From: DAIQRJ01 sp963708795
Lineage (GTDB): Bacteria; Actinomycetota; Actinomycetes; Propionibacteriales; DAIQRJ01
Assembly: GCA_963708795.1 (NCBI GenBank)
Contig: CAVPUH010000006.1
Location: 744,001-808,000 of the forward strand
DNA: 64,000 nucleotides
Direction of reading: 5' to 3'
The notes under the pieces are model-generated. The model did no database searches, was not told the DNA's origin, and worked only from the letters and a program-made list of their open reading frames with translations. Made by a program: the position numbers and the translations under genes. Shown here in pieces: positions 63,884-64,000 of this stretch. The stretch's first letter is position 1, and the number at the start of each line of letters is the position of its first letter.

Positions 63884-64000
63884 ACGTGCCCGGAAATCTA
63901 TTGGCACGTGTCGTGGAGCCGCCTTAGAGAGCACAGAATTATGTAGCGGCGCGCGACATCGCGAGCCGAGAACGCATCGATGTGAGTCCGGGATGCACGC

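Noticed and set aside
1..64000. CRISPR arrays, rRNA genes or a replication origin
   Set aside because: No regularly spaced direct repeats with unique spacers, no rRNA-like sequence and no DnaA-box cluster were seen.

Overview
The window looks like a chromosome segment of an Acidobacteriota (Terriglobia/Koribacter-like) bacterium. I infer this from moderately high GC, GloVer-repeat secreted proteins, abundant GAF-GGDEF signalling, the PilZ/pseudo-receiver pair, the frequency of GTG and TTG starts, and the family character of the hypothetical proteins. No rRNA and no CRISPR array are present. Intact tRNAs are Leu(CAA), Gln(TTG) and Ser(GGA).

Region 1 (1-9.3 kb) is accessory DNA. A partial secreted trypsin-like protease runs off the left edge. 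Two related large serine recombinases lie tail to tail; one has lost its middle and the other carries a frameshift. A truncated tyrosine integrase that lacks a catalytic arginine abuts a 3' tRNA-Phe remnant. A more intact integrative module follows: an unknown 508-residue protein, an excisionase-like HTH protein, a 24-bp perfect palindrome, a small basic protein and a complete tyrosine integrase next to tRNA-Leu.

Region 2 (9.3-28.3 kb) is ordinary chromosome: a cytochrome b/molybdopterin oxidoreductase fusion; an apparent osmoadaptation operon (treS, a GT81-like glycosyltransferase, a mechanosensitive channel-like protein); a secreted amidohydrolase; wecB with a DegT aminotransferase; an orphan MCE protein with five exact 34-residue repeats; a membrane spermidine-synthase-like protein; acpS, DUF6526, DUF488, selA and recG.

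Region 3 (28.4-47.6 kb) holds a GAF-GAF-GGDEF protein, a sigma/anti-sigma/DUF4097/PDZ operon, and the conserved ispE - tRNA-Gln - prs - rplY - pth - rpsF - rpsR - rplI cluster. It then holds two GloVer paralogues, a phosphoesterase remnant, a TauE permease and a Ser/Thr kinase fused to a beta-propeller. Many of these genes, including essential ones, carry single-base frameshifts or a nonsense codon. Decay of essential genes is implausible, so indel errors in the assembly are the simplest reading. They should be annotated as probably functional genes disrupted in this sequence.

Region 4 (47.8-64 kb) is mostly intact: a PD-(D/E)XK nuclease, tRNA-Ser, a tldD/pmbA-like pair, a PilZ and pseudo-receiver regulator pair, a diguanylate cyclase, a RodZ-like protein, metK and ahcY of the methyl cycle, a patatin, a Nudix hydrolase, a FadN-like beta-oxidation enzyme, and a DUF4160/DUF2442 pair with a possibly leaderless promoter. 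Arrays of a degenerate heptamer (AGCANTY, period 7) occupy several intergenic gaps.
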